Below, in pieces: positions 8,903 to 16,962 of a stretch of 17,305 bases of DNA (positions are counted from its first letter, which is position 1; every line of letters starts with the position of its first letter). The position numbers were made by a program, and so were the translations under genes. The stretch spans positions 420,044 through 437,348 of the forward strand of contig NW_024468531.1 in assembly GCF_001632365.1 (NCBI RefSeq). The letters are read 5' to 3'. The stretch comes from Laetiporus sulphureus 93-53 (taxonomy: Eukaryota; Basidiomycota; Agaricomycetes; Polyporales; Laetiporaceae). Below the pieces are notes generated by a model. The model was not told the DNA's origin and searched no databases. It worked only from the letters and a program-made list of their open reading frames with translations.

Positions 8903-9493
8903 TTACTGGGGTGGATTATTGGCTCCCGGTAATTGTGCTAGTTCGATAACTCGATTCCTTCATGCTGCGGCTTCTTCGAGCCTTGCTGGGCAAGGGTGTC
9001 TCTGTTCTGGAAAGTCTCTGTACCAGTTTACCCAGAAGCGTTCTTCGTCTTCCTGATATATCTGAGCAAGACGTTCCCAGTAACGGTTTTCTATCCACTC
9101 GCGAACTGGATCGATGATTTCGATGTCTGTTTCAATGAGTCGAAAGGGTGTGTGTAGGGTGATTCAACGTTCGATGTCAACCGGATAGTGATAAAGTGAG
9201 ATGGAACTCTCTGATAATAGGGGTTGATAGATGAAGTAGCCCGTACACACCAGATGGTGATATAGGTCAGTGATGTAGTGCTCGACCACGTAGTTTCTGA
9301 ATACGAAACTAACTTGATACCGGGGCATGAAACTGCTGATACGGTGATACAAAAATATTACTGGTCCTAGTAAGGCCAGTAGCACGACTCCTTCTCGAAC
9401 CTCACAATGTCTCGTCCTACGCGCTCCTGCTCCTTGTTGATTCCTCTGAATGAAATCTTCCCTAATCCTATGCAAAGCTTGATAGCGATGCAT
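8903..9493 (-). pseudogene. ORF2 of element A, unknown function, broken
   Basis: This is the homologue of element B 12262-12852. It starts MHRYQALHRI directly after an in-frame stop, and has a hydrophobic stretch (GVVLLALLGPVIFLYHRI) that could be a membrane segment, then many aromatic residues (HYITDLYHHLVCTGYFIY) and an acidic, tryptophan-rich tail. TGA codons at 9164-9166 and 8960-8962 replace CGA in B. I do not recognise the family. It is not Gag-like, and it overlaps ORF1 in the -1 frame. Confidence 0.65.
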
Positions 9494-10146
9494 CTATCGA
9501 TGAATGTAAAGTCATCGCCTCTCCCAATCCTCTCGTTGAGTGCTCCTAGGTGTCACAGAATGCGATCACGGCACTGGATCTGTTCCTCCATGAACTTGGC
9601 AGCGATGTGGGGCTGCTGCAAGACTTTGTAGCGCTGGATGGTAGCATATACGGTCAGCGCAATGTTCTCAGGGAGGGTGCCTTTGGGGTTCTCATGAATC
9701 CCTTGAGGGTGATAGTCCTTTGAGAGTGCGAATGCGAGGACAGCAGTGGCGTCCTCGTTGGACCACCAGTAGGGTTTGTAGATGGGAATGGATGGGTCAG
9801 ATGTGCTTCTGGGAATTGCTTCAGCCCACGAGCTGACCTTAGAGCGAAGCTTCTGTAGGTCAGAACGATAGTCGTCGGGCTTGGCACGGAGTAGATTGCT
9901 CGCTGTTAGATGGAGAGTGCAACAGGGATCACGTTGGTAAGGGTGGTAGCATCCGTTGGGCAGAACGATACCGTTGTGCACTTGTGGCACTTTACCGATC
10001 GATGCAGCGCTGTTCCTTTTGAAGGAAGGGAGCAGCTTAGGTGGTAGAGGTGAAGTGGAATGGTATGAAGGAAGTGGTGTGGAAAAAGCCCTGCCCTGGG
10101 CGGATGTATCTCTGGGCAAAAATGCGCAGCTACCAGTGTTAGACAC
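9367..10146 (-). pseudogene. ORF1 of element A, unknown function, broken
   Basis: This is the homologue of element B 11609-12388. The protein has a Pro/Ser-rich N-terminus, then a folded-looking part with KPYWWSNEDATAVLAFAL and ENIALTVYATIQRYKVLQQP. TGA 9553-9555 breaks it where B has CGA (12200-12202); the frame then stays open to TAG at 9367-9369. No in-frame ATG near the 5' end is shared by both copies, so the start given (a GTG) is only the first plausible codon. It is in the same frame as Gag. I do not know its function. Confidence 0.6.
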
Positions 10147-10165
10147 TTGGTAGGGGTGTAAAAGG

Positions 10166-10178
10166 TCAGTCTTATTCT
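10166..10178 (-). other. self-primer binding site of element A
   Basis: On the minus strand AGAATAAGACTGA begins two bases after the 5' LTR end. It is the exact complement of the 13 bases at 10432-10444 in the same LTR, which lie just downstream of a TATA box. This matches the Tf1 type of priming from the folded 5' end of the RNA. No TGG tRNA-type site is present at this place. Confidence 0.75.
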
Positions 10179-10180
10179 AA

Positions 10181-10838
10181 TGTCATGGCACGCCAATGAC
10201 AAAGATAGACAACCAAATAGAGAGTCCCCTTGAGGGTCTCCTGGCTAAAAGCCTACAGCGACAAGCTGTGGTGATACGACGTGCCCACTGATGAGGCCCG
10301 AGTGCTAGTCACAGAGTATGACTTACTGGCGAGGCAGAGGGTGCTATCACAAGATGAGAATGCAAGTAGATTGTATAGCACACTGAGAGTGTCTGGTAAG
10401 ACCCCTCTGTGATGGTAGTGGTGGATGAAGGAGAATAAGACTGAGGTCTCCTCCTCGTCTAGCTGATCCTTATATACATGATTGCCTAGCTACTATACAG
10501 TACTATGTAAGCGAGTCACACGCTACTCTACTGATCAGTGCTACAATCGTGCGACATGTCCCAATTATCCTGATTGGCTGCCTAATAATAATCCGCAGAG
10601 ACGGGGCTCCTCTTGAGCATGCAATATGGCGTTATGGCGATTGCGACATATAATGCCATGCCGAGGAGTTCAGTGTCACATGACAATGCCGAGAGAGATC
10701 TGAGGTCATGTGACTAGATGCCTTTTATCTTATCTCTTATTAAGTCACATGACTTCTTGTTCGACGCGAAATGATGAAAATAATATGCTTCTAATAGCAT
10801 TCGTTCCTATAATGACTTGTCAGGTAAAAACCGTGACA
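10181..10838 (-). repeat. 5' LTR of element A
   Basis: The 658-bp LTR begins TGTCACGG at 10838 and ends CCATGACA at 10181 on the minus strand. It holds a TATA box (TGTATATAAGG, 10478-10468), the self-primer donor at 10444-10432, and three GTCAYRTGAC palindromes in U3 (10744, 10705, 10675). Transcription would run leftward into element A. Confidence 0.93.
10468..10478 (-). promoter_or_regulatory. TATA box of the element A promoter
   Basis: TGTATATAAGG on the minus strand lies about 34 bases before TCAGTCTTATTCT (10444-10432). That is the usual distance to a start site and places the RNA 5' end at the self-primer donor. Confidence 0.6.
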
Positions 10839-10843
10839 GCCTT
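10839..10843. repeat. target-site duplication, right copy (element A)
   Basis: GCCTT lies directly outside the 5' LTR end of element A and matches 2214-2218. Confidence 0.9.
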
Positions 10844-10917
10844 GCACAAAAGGTGAAAGGGGAGAGCTGGCCTGCTGGCTGCATACAATAGTTGAATGAA
10901 TCTAAGGTCTTCCCTTA
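10844..10917. other. spacer between the two 5' LTRs
   Basis: These 74 bases, plus the duplication, are the only non-element DNA between the head-to-head copies. They continue the old sequence left of 2219. The last five bases (10913-10917, CCTTA) should be one half of element B's target duplication; the other half lies outside the window. No gene is seen. Confidence 0.6.
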
Positions 10918-11002
10918 TGTCACAGTTTTTACCTGACAAGTCATTATAGGAACAAATGCTATTAGGAGCATATTATTTTCATCATTTCTCGTCTCACAAG
11001 AA

Positions 11003-11080
11003 GTCACGTGACCTAATGAGAGATAAGATAAAGGCATCTAGTCACATGACCTCGGGTCTTTCTCGGCATTGTCACGTGAC
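11003..11080 (+). promoter_or_regulatory. three E-box palindromes in the U3 of element B
   Basis: GTCACGTGAC at 11003-11012, GTCACATGAC at 11041-11050 and GTCACGTGAC at 11071-11080. CACGTG/CACATG cores with a GTC flank are the class bound by bHLH factors such as yeast Cbf1. The same three positions are kept, with variants, in both LTRs of element A. A role as an upstream activating sequence is inference. Confidence 0.45.
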
Positions 11081-11276
11081 ACCGAGCTCCTCAGCATTGC
11101 GTCATATGTCGCAATTGCCATGGCGCCATATTGTGTGCTCAAGAGGAGCTCCGTCTCCGTGGGTTATTATTAGGCAGCCAATCAGGATAATTGAGACACA
11201 TCATACGATTGTAGCACTGACCAGTAGAATAGCGTGTGACTCGCTTATGTAGTACTGTACAGTAACTAGACAATCA

Positions 11277-11285
11277 TATATATAA
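11277..11285 (+). promoter_or_regulatory. TATA box of the element B promoter
   Basis: TATATATAA lies 34 bases upstream of the self-primer donor at 11311, which would place the RNA start at or near TCAGTCTTATTCT. This spacing supports both the promoter and the priming model. Confidence 0.65.
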
Positions 11286-11310
11286 GGACCAGCGAGACGA
11301 GGAGGAGACC

Positions 11311-11323
11311 TCAGTCTTATTCT
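11311..11323 (+). other. self-primer donor at the predicted RNA 5' end (element B)
   Basis: TCAGTCTTATTCT is exactly complementary to the site at 11577-11589. In Tf1 the first bases of the transcript pair with such a site, are cut, and prime minus-strand synthesis. Confidence 0.7.
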
Positions 11324-11576
11324 CCTTCGTCCTCCACTACCATTACAGAGGGATCTTACCAGACACTCTCAGTGTGCTATATATCTAGTATCATTCTCAT
11401 TTTGTGATAGCATCCCTCACCTCGCCAGTAAGTCTTACTTTGCGACTAGTGACTCGGCCTCGTCAGTGGGCACGTCGTATCGCCACAGCTCATCACTGTA
11501 GGCTCTCAGCCAGGAGACCCTTAAGGGGACTCCTTATTTTGGTTGTCTATCTTTGTCATCGGCGTGCCATGACATT

Positions 11577-11589
11577 AGAATAAGACTGA
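11577..11589 (+). other. self-primer binding site of element B
   Basis: AGAATAAGACTGA starts two bases after the LTR end, where a primer site must lie, and pairs over 13 of 13 bases with 11311-11323. The flanking bases do not pair, so the helix is bounded at both ends. Confidence 0.78.
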
Positions 11590-11608
11590 CCTTTTACGCC
11601 CCTACCAA

Positions 11609-12388
11609 GTGTCTAACACTAGTAGCCGCACATTTTCGCCCAAAGATACATCTGCCCAGGGCAGGGCTTTTTCCACACCACTTCCTTCATACCACTCCAT
11701 GTCGCCTCTACCGCCTAAGCCGCTCCCTTCCTTCAAAAGGAACAGCGCTGCATCGACCGGTAAAGCACTGCAAGTGCACAATGGTATTGTTCCACCCAAT
11801 GGACGCTACCATCCTTACCAACGCGGTCCCCGTCGCACTCTTCATCTAACAGCGAGCAACCTACTCCGAGCCAAACCCGACAACTATCACTCAGACCTAC
11901 AGAAGCTTCACTCTAAGGTTAGCTCGTGGGCTGAAGCAATCCCCAGAGACGCATCTGACCCATCCGTCCCCATTTACAAACCATATTGGTGGTCTAACGA
12001 CGACGCCACTGCCGTCCTCGCCTTTGCACTTTCTCAGGACTATCATCCTCATGGGATCCACGAGAATCCCAAAGGCACACTTTTCGACAACATTGCGCTG
12101 ACTGTACATGCTACTATCCAGCGTTACAAAGTCCTGCAGCAGCCTCACATCACTGCCAAGTTCACGGAAGAACAGATCCAGTGTCGTGATCGCATTCTGC
12201 GACATCTAGGAGCCCTGAACGAAAGGATTGGACGAGGCGATGACTTCATGTTCATCGATAGATGCATCGCTATCAAGCTTTGCGTGAGACTAGGGAAGAT
12301 TTCATTCAGAGGGATCAACAAGGAGCAGGAACGAGTAGGAAGAGACATTGTAAGGTTCGAGAAGGAGTCGTGCTATTGGCCATACTAG
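11609..12388 (+). CDS. ORF1 of element B, unknown function, 259 codons
   Basis: This frame is uninterrupted in B and colinear with 10146-9367 in A. The first 60 residues are rich in Pro, Ser and basic residues. The middle carries KPYWWSNDDATAVLAFAL and a helical part, followed by NERIGRGDDFMFIDRC. The frame opens at 11579 after an in-frame TAG overlapping the self-primer site. The first in-frame ATG (11699) is not conserved in A, so the start is uncertain; 11609 is a GTG. The 3' 127 bases overlap ORF2 in the -1 frame. It is not similar to any retroelement domain I know, and it could be a leader part of Gag or an accessory protein. Confidence 0.6.
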   Translation: MSNTSSRTFSPKDTSAQGRAFSTPLPSYHSMSPLPPKPLPSFKRNSAASTGKALQVHNGIVPPNGRYHPYQRGPRRTLHLTASNLLRAKPDNYHSDLQKLHSKVSSWAEAIPRDASDPSVPIYKPYWWSNDDATAVLAFALSQDYHPHGIHENPKGTLFDNIALTVHATIQRYKVLQQPHITAKFTEEQIQCRDRILRHLGALNERIGRGDDFMFIDRCIAIKLCVRLGKISFRGINKEQERVGRDIVRFEKESCYWPY

Positions 12389-12852
12389 GACCAGTAATAT
12401 CTTTGTACTACCGTATCAGCAGTTTCATGCCCCAGTATCAAGTCGGCTTTGTATTCAGAAACTACGTGGTCGAGCACTACATCACCGACCTTTATCACCA
12501 TCTGGTGTGTACGGGCTACTTCATCTATCAACCCCTATTATCAGAGCGTTCCATCTCACTTTATCACTATCCGGTTGACATCGAACGTCGAATCACCCTA
12601 CACACACCCTTTCGACTCATTGAAACAGACATCGAAATCATCGATCCAGTTCGCGAGTGGATAGAAAATGCTTACTGGGAACGTCTTGCTCGGTTGTATC
12701 AAGAAGACGAAGAACTCTTCTGGACAAACTGGTACAGAGACTTTCCAGAACAAAGACACCCTCGCCCAACAAGATTAGAAGAAGCTGCAGCACGAAGGAA
12801 TCGTATCATCGAACTAGCACACTTACCGGGAGCCAATAATCAGCCCCAGTAA
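12262..12852 (+). CDS. ORF2 of element B, unknown function, 196 codons
   Basis: This frame is intact in B. Its ATG (12262) follows an in-frame TAG directly, and the same arrangement is found in A. Residues about 34-52 (EGVVLLAILGPVISLYYRI) form a likely membrane segment. The rest is rich in Tyr, His and Trp, and the last 60 residues are charged (WYRDFPEQRHP). It overlaps ORF1 by 127 bases, -1 to it, and ends about 55 bases before the place where Gag starts in A. I do not recognise the family. An envelope-like role cannot be argued from one short hydrophobic stretch. Confidence 0.6.
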   Translation: MHRYQALRETREDFIQRDQQGAGTSRKRHCKVREGVVLLAILGPVISLYYRISSFMPQYQVGFVFRNYVVEHYITDLYHHLVCTGYFIYQPLLSERSISLYHYPVDIERRITLHTPFRLIETDIEIIDPVREWIENAYWERLARLYQEDEELFWTNWYRDFPEQRHPRPTRLEEAAARRNRIIELAHLPGANNQPQ

Positions 12853-12907
12853 AAAGCTCATCATTTCGACCAGCCTCTCCGCTGCCTCTTTTCCATTATC
12901 TTCAACA

Positions 12908-14302
12908 TCGATTCCCATATCTCAGTACAACCTGGGCAGAGTTGCATTTCCAGGAGGACATACTGCAAGTGAACCTTCTGACCCATGAAGGAGTAACACC
13001 CCCTCCACATCATCTGAAGCAGGACCAGCTGCCCCTGCAGAAGAACCCCACAACAGCAGCACACCCAAGGCATCAGGAGTAGTCAGAAACCCGTCGCCCA
13101 CCACCCTGCCAGAATTCACCACACCTCAGACTTGGGAATGGCAGGGGATCCCTTACGCAACAATTGAGGAGGCCGCAGATGCCGCCGCACCTGATACCAT
13201 TCCAAGAGACGTAAAGGAATGGACAATGAATGTGGTGTGAGCATTCATCATGCACGACGTTGTAAGCTCGTACGAAGCATTATGTCAAAAAATGGATGAA
13301 CATCATGAGCGCATGGTAGCCTCATTGGAAGAAGAGATCTTGGCCTGCATCCACGTCGAAATAATGGCGGTGGAAATGCGAGACCAACTAAGGACCGCAA
13401 GAGCCCAGATCGGCACCCTCTCCACCGACAACGAACGACTCATCAAGTCAAATAACAGTCTGATGCTCGAAGCTCAAGCAATCCGCAAAGACTTCGAAGA
13501 TTATAAAGATGAAGTAAAGGGTCAGATGGACACCCTTTATGATAACATGGTCACCCTGAAGGAGGCACAGGAGAAGACCACCACCTACATTGTTGGCTTA
13601 GAGTCCCGACTCAACAATGCCATCATCAATGCGCCCTCCACAGGTATCCAACAACCGGCCGGCCAATCCAGTCAATCGCCTCACCGAATTAAGCTCCCCG
13701 ATCCTCCCAAGTATTCGGAAAGGAAGTCGTCGGAAAACTTTGAAACTTGGTTCATGAACCTGCTCATCTGGCTCGATTATAACCATTTCACAGACGACAA
13801 GGACAAAATTCGGCAAGCCAATGCGCATCTGGAAGGCGGAGCTGCTCTATACATGAAAGAGTACGCAATCAAGCTCGCCTCCAGACAAGACATTGGTACA
13901 TGGGCAGAATACACCAGGAAACTGGAAATGGCATACAAGACGCTTGACCCCAAGTGCACAGCACAATCTTTGCTAGATGCACACTGCGCAATCCGCCACA
14001 AGACGATGATTGCCTTCGCGGAGAATTTCAGGGCCTACGCCCCCGAATCAGGATACTCCGATGAAGATCTAATCGTCAAAATCAGGGAACAATGGTCAAG
14101 CCACATTCAGACAGTCATGTCGGTAACAGAGACTTTGGACCCCTCAAAGATTCCAACCACCTGGATGGACTATCTCGAGTTCTGCTTGGAGATTGAAATC
14201 AAACATCTCCAACAAATTTCAGGCAACAAGTCTACTGGACAGACCGTGACGACCAAGGCAACCGTTCTCAAGGACCCTAACGCAATGGACACAAGTGCAT
14301 GA
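12908..14302 (+). pseudogene. gag: Gag capsid protein of element B, broken
   Basis: This is colinear with 8859-7465 in A. Both ATG codons at the start in A are lost here (the second reads ATA, 12917-12919). TGA codons lie at 12986-12988 (TGG in A) and 13238-13240 (CGA in A). The part after 13241 is open over 350 codons: a charged coiled-coil stretch, then the gag core (IKLPDPPKYSE, FETWFMNLLIWLDYN, YMKEYAIKL), ending MDTSA and TGA 14300-14302. That last stop is shared with A. The two premature stops are independent of those in A. Confidence 0.87.
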
Positions 14303-14734
14303 ATCGCACATGAACTATCCCCGGAACAGGACAGATGGCTGGCAAACAAACTATGTTTGTTTTGTGGAAAGCACGCCTATGAATGAGGAAAGCAGTGCCC
14401 CTCCCCCAAGCCAGAATACAAGGGCAAGCAGTTTCAAACCCAATCTACCCCAAAGCAAGGCAAAGGAAAGGGCAAGGCAACGAACGTGCGACAGGTGGAA
14501 GAAGAAAGTAGCGCAGACTCATCAGCTCAAATTGCAGCATTGGAACAAGCAATTGCTGCACTTCGTCAGATGAGCACAATGTCGACTACGCCACCGTCCA
14601 GCAAGGGGAAGCCAAAGGCAAAGGCGCACAGCGTGGACACAGAGTCAACTATATCGGCATCAACGGTCAAGGACACCAATGCGAGAATCGTCGAGATAGA
14701 CGATTTCTCAGAGGATTTTCAGTACGAAGTGTAG
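14303..14734 (+). pseudogene. zinc-knuckle-like tail in the Gag frame (element B)
   Basis: This is in frame with Gag after the shared TGA. The Cys/His cluster CLFCGKHAYE is interrupted by TGA 14384-14386 (CGA in A, 7381-7383). A basic GKGKGK-like tail and a Ser/Thr stretch follow, ending EDFQYEV at TAG 14732-14734. The pol frame is open beneath it from 14512, giving an overlap of about 220 bases. GGATTTT at 14713-14719 is in the correct phase for -1 slippage. Confidence 0.68.
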
Positions 14735-15300
14735 ACGAGTCTGGTGTCACACTTCAGGACAATTGTATTAGTACCGTGAGAACGAATGTACCTAGCGATC
14801 ATCTATATATTGCATCTGCGGGTTTTTCTAAAAATTCAATCGAATTGCCGATAAGATTCGTATCACGGGAAATCCAGACGACGGCACTATTGGATTCTGG
14901 AGCATTCTCTTGCTATATCGACCAAAGATTCGCTGAGAAGCACGGGTTTAAGATGATACCTCTAAACCATGAAATCCGAATCCTCAATGCAGACGCCAGC
15001 CCCAACAAGGGTGGTGCAATTACTCATCGTGTAGTCACAAGCATCTTAATCGGGGGGCACCGATCAACTGAGAGTTTGCTCGTCACAAACCTTGGACGCA
15101 TGTCAATGATCCTTGGCATGAAATTTCTACAAGAACACAACCCCTGAGTTGACTGGGAACATAGAGAGGTCACGTTCTCGAGATGCAGACACACAAAGAA
15201 GCAACGAGTCAAAGTATGCGAAGAAGAAGTCAACCTTTTATCGCAACCCTGGCTCGAAGATGAAGCAATTCTTCCCGACATACATCAGGATGATGGATGA
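14735..15300 (+). pseudogene. aspartic protease of element B pol
   Basis: The retropepsin triad DSG is at 14893-14901 in ALLDSGAFSCYID. The strand after it (ITHRVVTSILIGGH) and MILGMKFLQEHNP match element A. TGA 15145-15147 (CGA in A) and TGA 15298-15300 (TGG in A) break it. A's own break in this domain (6782-6784) is CGA here, so the two copies decayed separately. The frame is -1 to Gag. Confidence 0.87.
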
Positions 15301-16962
15301 GATCAGAAAGATAGCTTCATCAACTGGATAGACTTGCAAGACCAGGATCTATGTAACATGGTGCACGACATCCTAGGTATAAGCAAGAAGGTAAAGGAGC
15401 ATTTGGTAGAACAGCCGGCAGAAGAGACACAGGACAAAGAATATTGGTCCAAGTTCGTCCCTCCAGAATTTCATCAATTTGGAGACGTGTTCTCGAAGAA
15501 GAGCTCAGAAAGAATGCCGACGCGTAAGCCCTACGATCACGCAATAGATCTTGTTCCAGATGCGGCAACCCCGAGACCGGCAAAAGTATACCCAATGTCT
15601 TTACGAGAGAAGAACTCACTCGATGAATGGATTGATGGCGAACAAGCCAAAGGCTACATTCGACTGTCTAAATTCCCTTACGCCACTCCAGTATTTTTCG
15701 TCAAGAAGAAGGATGGCTCTCTTAGACTTGTCCAAGATTACAGGGCATTAAACAGTGTCACCAAGAAGAACAAATTCCCACTCCCCCGAATCAACGATCT
15801 CATTGATGGACTCTCAAGGGCTATTATATTTACTACACTAGACCTGAGATGAGGGTACAACAATGTACGCCTTCACAAGGGAGATGAGGAAAAAGCAGCG
15901 TTCATTACCCATAGAGGGTTATTTGAACCCACTGTAATGTACTTCGGATTCTGTAATGCTCCTAGCACTTTCCAGGCCATGATGAACGACGTCCTAGGCG
16001 ATCTCATCTGCACTGGAAAGGTGGCAGTCTATATAGATGACATCATCATCTTTACAGATAACCAGGAAGAACACGACCGTCTGACCAAAGAGGTTCTACA
16101 ACGACTTCAAGACAATGACCTGTTCGTGAAACCAGAAAAGTGTCACTTTGCGACCACTTTCATCAAGTTTCTCGGACTTATAATCTCAAAAGGGTCAATA
16201 CAGATGGACTCAGAGAAGGTTGACGGCATGCTCAAATGGCTGGTGCCCACCAAGGTAAAGCAAGTACAAGCATTCCTTGGACTGGCAAATTTCTATCGAC
16301 GATTCATCAAGGATTTCGGATCGATGACCCGACTCTTGACTCAATTAACATGTAAGGACGCACCATGGAAATGGGGCGACCCTCAACAAAAGGCATTTGA
16401 GGCCCTCAAAACTGCATTCACTTCTGCCCCAATCCTAGCACTCCCCAACGCAATCTGTCCCTTTAGACTAGAAACAGATGCCTCGGACTTTGCCACCGGT
16501 GCAGTCCTTGAACAGTTGGGAGAAGATGAGCTCTGGCATCCTGTCGCTTACTACTCCAAGTTACTCAATGAACATGAGCACAACTATGAGATTTACGACA
16601 AGGAAATGCTAGCTATCATTCGGGCATTGGAAGAATATAGGCAATACTTTGAAGGACACCCGCACCCGGTTGAGATATGGTCGGATCACCTCAACCTTAC
16701 CTATTTCCGCCAAGCTCAAACATTGACCAGACGACAAGCACGTTGGTCACTTTACCTTACACATTTTAACTTCATTCTCTGTCACCGCCCTGGAAAGACG
16801 ATGATGCGTGCCGATCCTCTGTCCAGGAGGCCAGATCATGAGAAGGGGGTGAGCAATGACAATTCAGGGCAAACTTTGCTTCGGCCCGAATATTTTGTCA
16901 TCGACGCGATCTCAGCCACTCATTCCTCCGAAGTTGATGATGCAAAACTTCTAGAAAGAGTG
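15301..16962 (+). pseudogene. reverse transcriptase and RNase H of element B pol, truncated
   Basis: RT motifs [20 protein letters not shown] (then TGA 15850-15852 where A has TGG), YFGFCNAPSTFQAMM and YIDD (16030-16041) are present, followed by the thumb and RNase H with ETDASDFATGAVL, YDKEMLAI and IWSDHLNLTYF. B keeps the bases after YIDD (16060-16078) that A has lost, so here RT and RNase H are in one frame. The last homologous codons encode LLER at about 16962. The open frame runs on to 17022, but its last 20 codons belong to the inserted LTR. Confidence 0.92.

Larger units (their letters stand above)
2219..10838 (-). mobile_element. element A: full-length Ty3/Gypsy chromovirus with dUTPase
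   Basis: An 8620-bp element lies between matching LTRs with a 5-bp target duplication. The order on the minus strand is 5' LTR, self-primer site, ORF1, ORF2, Gag, zinc-knuckle segment, protease, reverse transcriptase, RNase H, integrase, chromodomain, dUTPase, polypurine tract, 3' LTR. Integrase after reverse transcriptase and a chromodomain place it in the chromoviruses. It is inactive: nonsense codons fall in every part, and a frameshift splits reverse transcriptase. The two LTRs differ at about 27 of 658 positions by eye, nearly all transitions, so the insertion is not recent or has been mutated fast. Confidence 0.93.
10918..11574 (+). repeat. 5' LTR of element B
   Basis: The LTR is about 657 bp, TGTCACAG to CCATGACA, inverted relative to 10181-10838 and roughly 90% identical by eye. 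U3 holds three GTCACRTGAC palindromes, followed by a TATA box at 11277-11285 and the self-primer donor at 11311-11323. Confidence 0.92.
10918..16962 (+). mobile_element. element B: Ty3/Gypsy chromovirus, same family as A, 5' portion
   Basis: The 5' LTR, self-primer site, ORF1, ORF2, Gag, protease, reverse transcriptase and RNase H are colinear with element A but on the opposite strand. Homology to A stops abruptly at 16962, at the RNase H-integrase linker, where an unrelated LTR begins. The missing integrase, chromodomain, dUTPase and 3' LTR may continue beyond the window. Its nonsense codons are nearly all at sites different from those in A. Confidence 0.92.

Noticed and set aside
11575..11600. 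tRNA primer-binding site in elements A and B
   Set aside because: No TGG-initiated tRNA complement follows the LTR. The self-complementary 13-mer occupies the site instead.
11553..11849. 98-codon frame present in both elements (also 9906-10202 minus)
   Set aside because: It begins inside the LTR without an ATG and overlaps ORF1 in another frame. Sharing is explained by the similarity of the two copies.
2219..16962. A single inversion of one element producing the A/B pair
   Set aside because: Element A has its own exact GCCTT duplication, and A and B differ at many sites with non-shared stops, which fits two insertions better.
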